A stretch of DNA of 64,000 bases from positions 2,988,501 through 3,052,500 of the forward strand of contig NZ_JOMG01000002.1 of NCBI RefSeq assembly GCF_000711225.1, given 5' to 3'. Shown here piece by piece: positions 63,384 through 64,000 of the stretch. This DNA is from Pelobacter seleniigenes DSM 18267. GTDB taxonomy: Bacteria > Desulfobacterota > Desulfuromonadia > Desulfuromonadales > Geopsychrobacteraceae. Numbering within the stretch: position 1 is the first letter of the stretch; each line of letters starts with the position of its first letter. The position numbers and the translations under genes were made by a program. The notes under the pieces were generated by a model. The model saw only the letters and a program-made list of their open reading frames with translations. It ran no database searches and was not told the origin of the DNA.

Positions 63384-64000
63384 ATGAAGTATCTGGAGAA
63401 GTTCCGGGTCAAACCGGGCAGCAAGGTTGATTTGAGCAAAGTCGACGCCGGGTTCAAGGATAAATATCACCACGGTGGGGACAAGAAGGTTCAAAAAGAG
63501 CTTGAAACTCACATCAACAAGATGAGAGAACAGCAATATCTGATGTATGCGGAAGGGGGGCGTTCGCTGTTGATCTGTCTGCAGGGGCGGGATGCCGCAG
63601 GCAAAGACGGCACGATCAATCATGTGCTGAGCGCCATGAATCCGCAGGGCTGTACGGTGACCGGATTCAAAGTCCCGTCGGCTGAAGAGGCCGCGCATGA
63701 TTTTCTCTGGCGTTATCATCAGGCCATGCCGCCCAAAGGGCATGTCGCCATTTTCAACCGGTCCCATTACGAAGATGTGCTGGTGGTCCGGGTTCATAAC
63801 CTGGTCCCGAAAAAAATCTGGTCCCAGCGTTACCAGCAGATCAACGATTTTGAAAAAATGCTTTCTGACAATGGCATCCATATTCTCAAGTTTTATCTGC
63901 ATATCGACCCGGATGAACAACTGGAGCGCTTCAAAAAGCGCATCGATGACCCGGCCCGGCACTGGAAGATCAGCACCGGCGACTATGCGGAACGCCCTTT
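63384..64000 (+). CDS. Polyphosphate kinase 2 family protein, 3' partial
   Basis: At least 205 residues; the frame runs off the window end. ATG with GGAAGGAG upstream, 36 bp after the stress protein gene. PPK2 features: Walker A LQGRDAAGKDGTINHV, then FKVPSAEEAAHDFLWRYHQ, the Walker B-like HVAIFNRSHYEDVLVVRVH, and FKKRIDDPARHWKIS. It phosphorylates nucleotides with polyphosphate (or the reverse). With mntH and usp it suggests a stress/metal operon, since PPK2 and polyphosphate chemistry need Mg or Mn. Confidence 0.92.
   Translation, partial: MKYLEKFRVKPGSKVDLSKVDAGFKDKYHHGGDKKVQKELETHINKMREQQYLMYAEGGRSLLICLQGRDAAGKDGTINHVLSAMNPQGCTVTGFKVPSAEEAAHDFLWRYHQAMPPKGHVAIFNRSHYEDVLVVRVHNLVPKKIWSQRYQQINDFEKMLSDNGIHILKFYLHIDPDEQLERFKKRIDDPARHWKISTGDYAERP

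Noticed and set aside
62430-63962. 510-aa minus-strand open frame across usp and ppk2
   Set aside because: It opposes two genes with intact family motifs and good ribosome-binding sites.

Overview
The window looks like chromosome from a Gram-negative, moderately GC-rich anaerobe of the Desulfuromonadales type (Geobacter/Desulfuromonas/Pelobacter relatives). This is an inference from several features: c-type cytochrome and 4Fe-4S proteins, rubrerythrin-like ferritin, sigma-54 enhancer-binding regulation, many PAS/HDOD/response-regulator proteins, lipid A-type glycan genes, and two genes that only make sense with selenocysteine decoding. No rRNA, tRNA, CRISPR array, prophage or complete insertion sequence was seen.

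Layout. 1-6.4 kb: alpha-2-macroglobulin (5' truncated by the window edge) overlapping penicillin-binding protein 1C. 6.6-9.2 kb: a multi-cluster Fe-S protein, then about 1.3 kb of repeat-rich non-coding DNA. 9.2-12.2 kb: a thiol/selenol redox island. A membrane-anchored MsrA (9173-10039) has an in-frame TGA exactly at the catalytic GCFWG cysteine. A secreted rhodanese (11699-12130, minus) has an in-frame TGA two residues after its active-site Cys. Both TGAs are followed at the right distance by a short G-looped hairpin resembling a bacterial SECIS element. 12.6-26.5 kb: a radical SAM protein, then two TRAP-transporter catabolic regions, one with KduI and an IclR regulator (uronates) and one with a GntR/FCD regulator and a hydroxyproline 2-epimerase, followed by a MocR regulator divergent from an Asp/Glu-type racemase. 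27-36.6 kb: DJ-1/PfpI, MgtC/DUF4010, a run of two solute-binding sensors around a hybrid kinase, a LuxR response regulator, thioesterase, ferredoxin, nicotinamidase and ferritin-like protein.

36.7-51 kb: succinate-semialdehyde dehydrogenase and small proteins, a CPA1 antiporter, RpiB, then a signalling island. There an NtrC-type regulator is divergent from a near-consensus sigma-54 promoter that fronts a PAS-GGDEF(degenerate)-EAL-REC protein, a CarH-like cobalamin-binding protein, a PAS/zinc-motif protein, an HDOD protein and a Cache histidine kinase with its response regulator. 51-64 kb: small proteins, a small-alarmone-hydrolase-like HD protein, glutathionyl-hydroquinone reductase, a lipoprotein cytochrome c, a three-gene lipid-linked sugar transfer set next to an OmpR-type two-component system, an FMN glutamate-synthase-like membrane protein, MntH, a tandem universal stress protein and a PPK2 cut by the window end.

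Intergenic DNA carries at least three dispersed repeat families: a roughly 180-bp MITE-like element with 17-bp perfect terminal inverted repeats (two inverted copies about 8 kb apart), a roughly 190-bp element with related ends (three copies), and C-rich/G-rich repeats. Many start codons were moved from the longest open frame to the one with a Shine-Dalgarno sequence; the reasons are given per gene.
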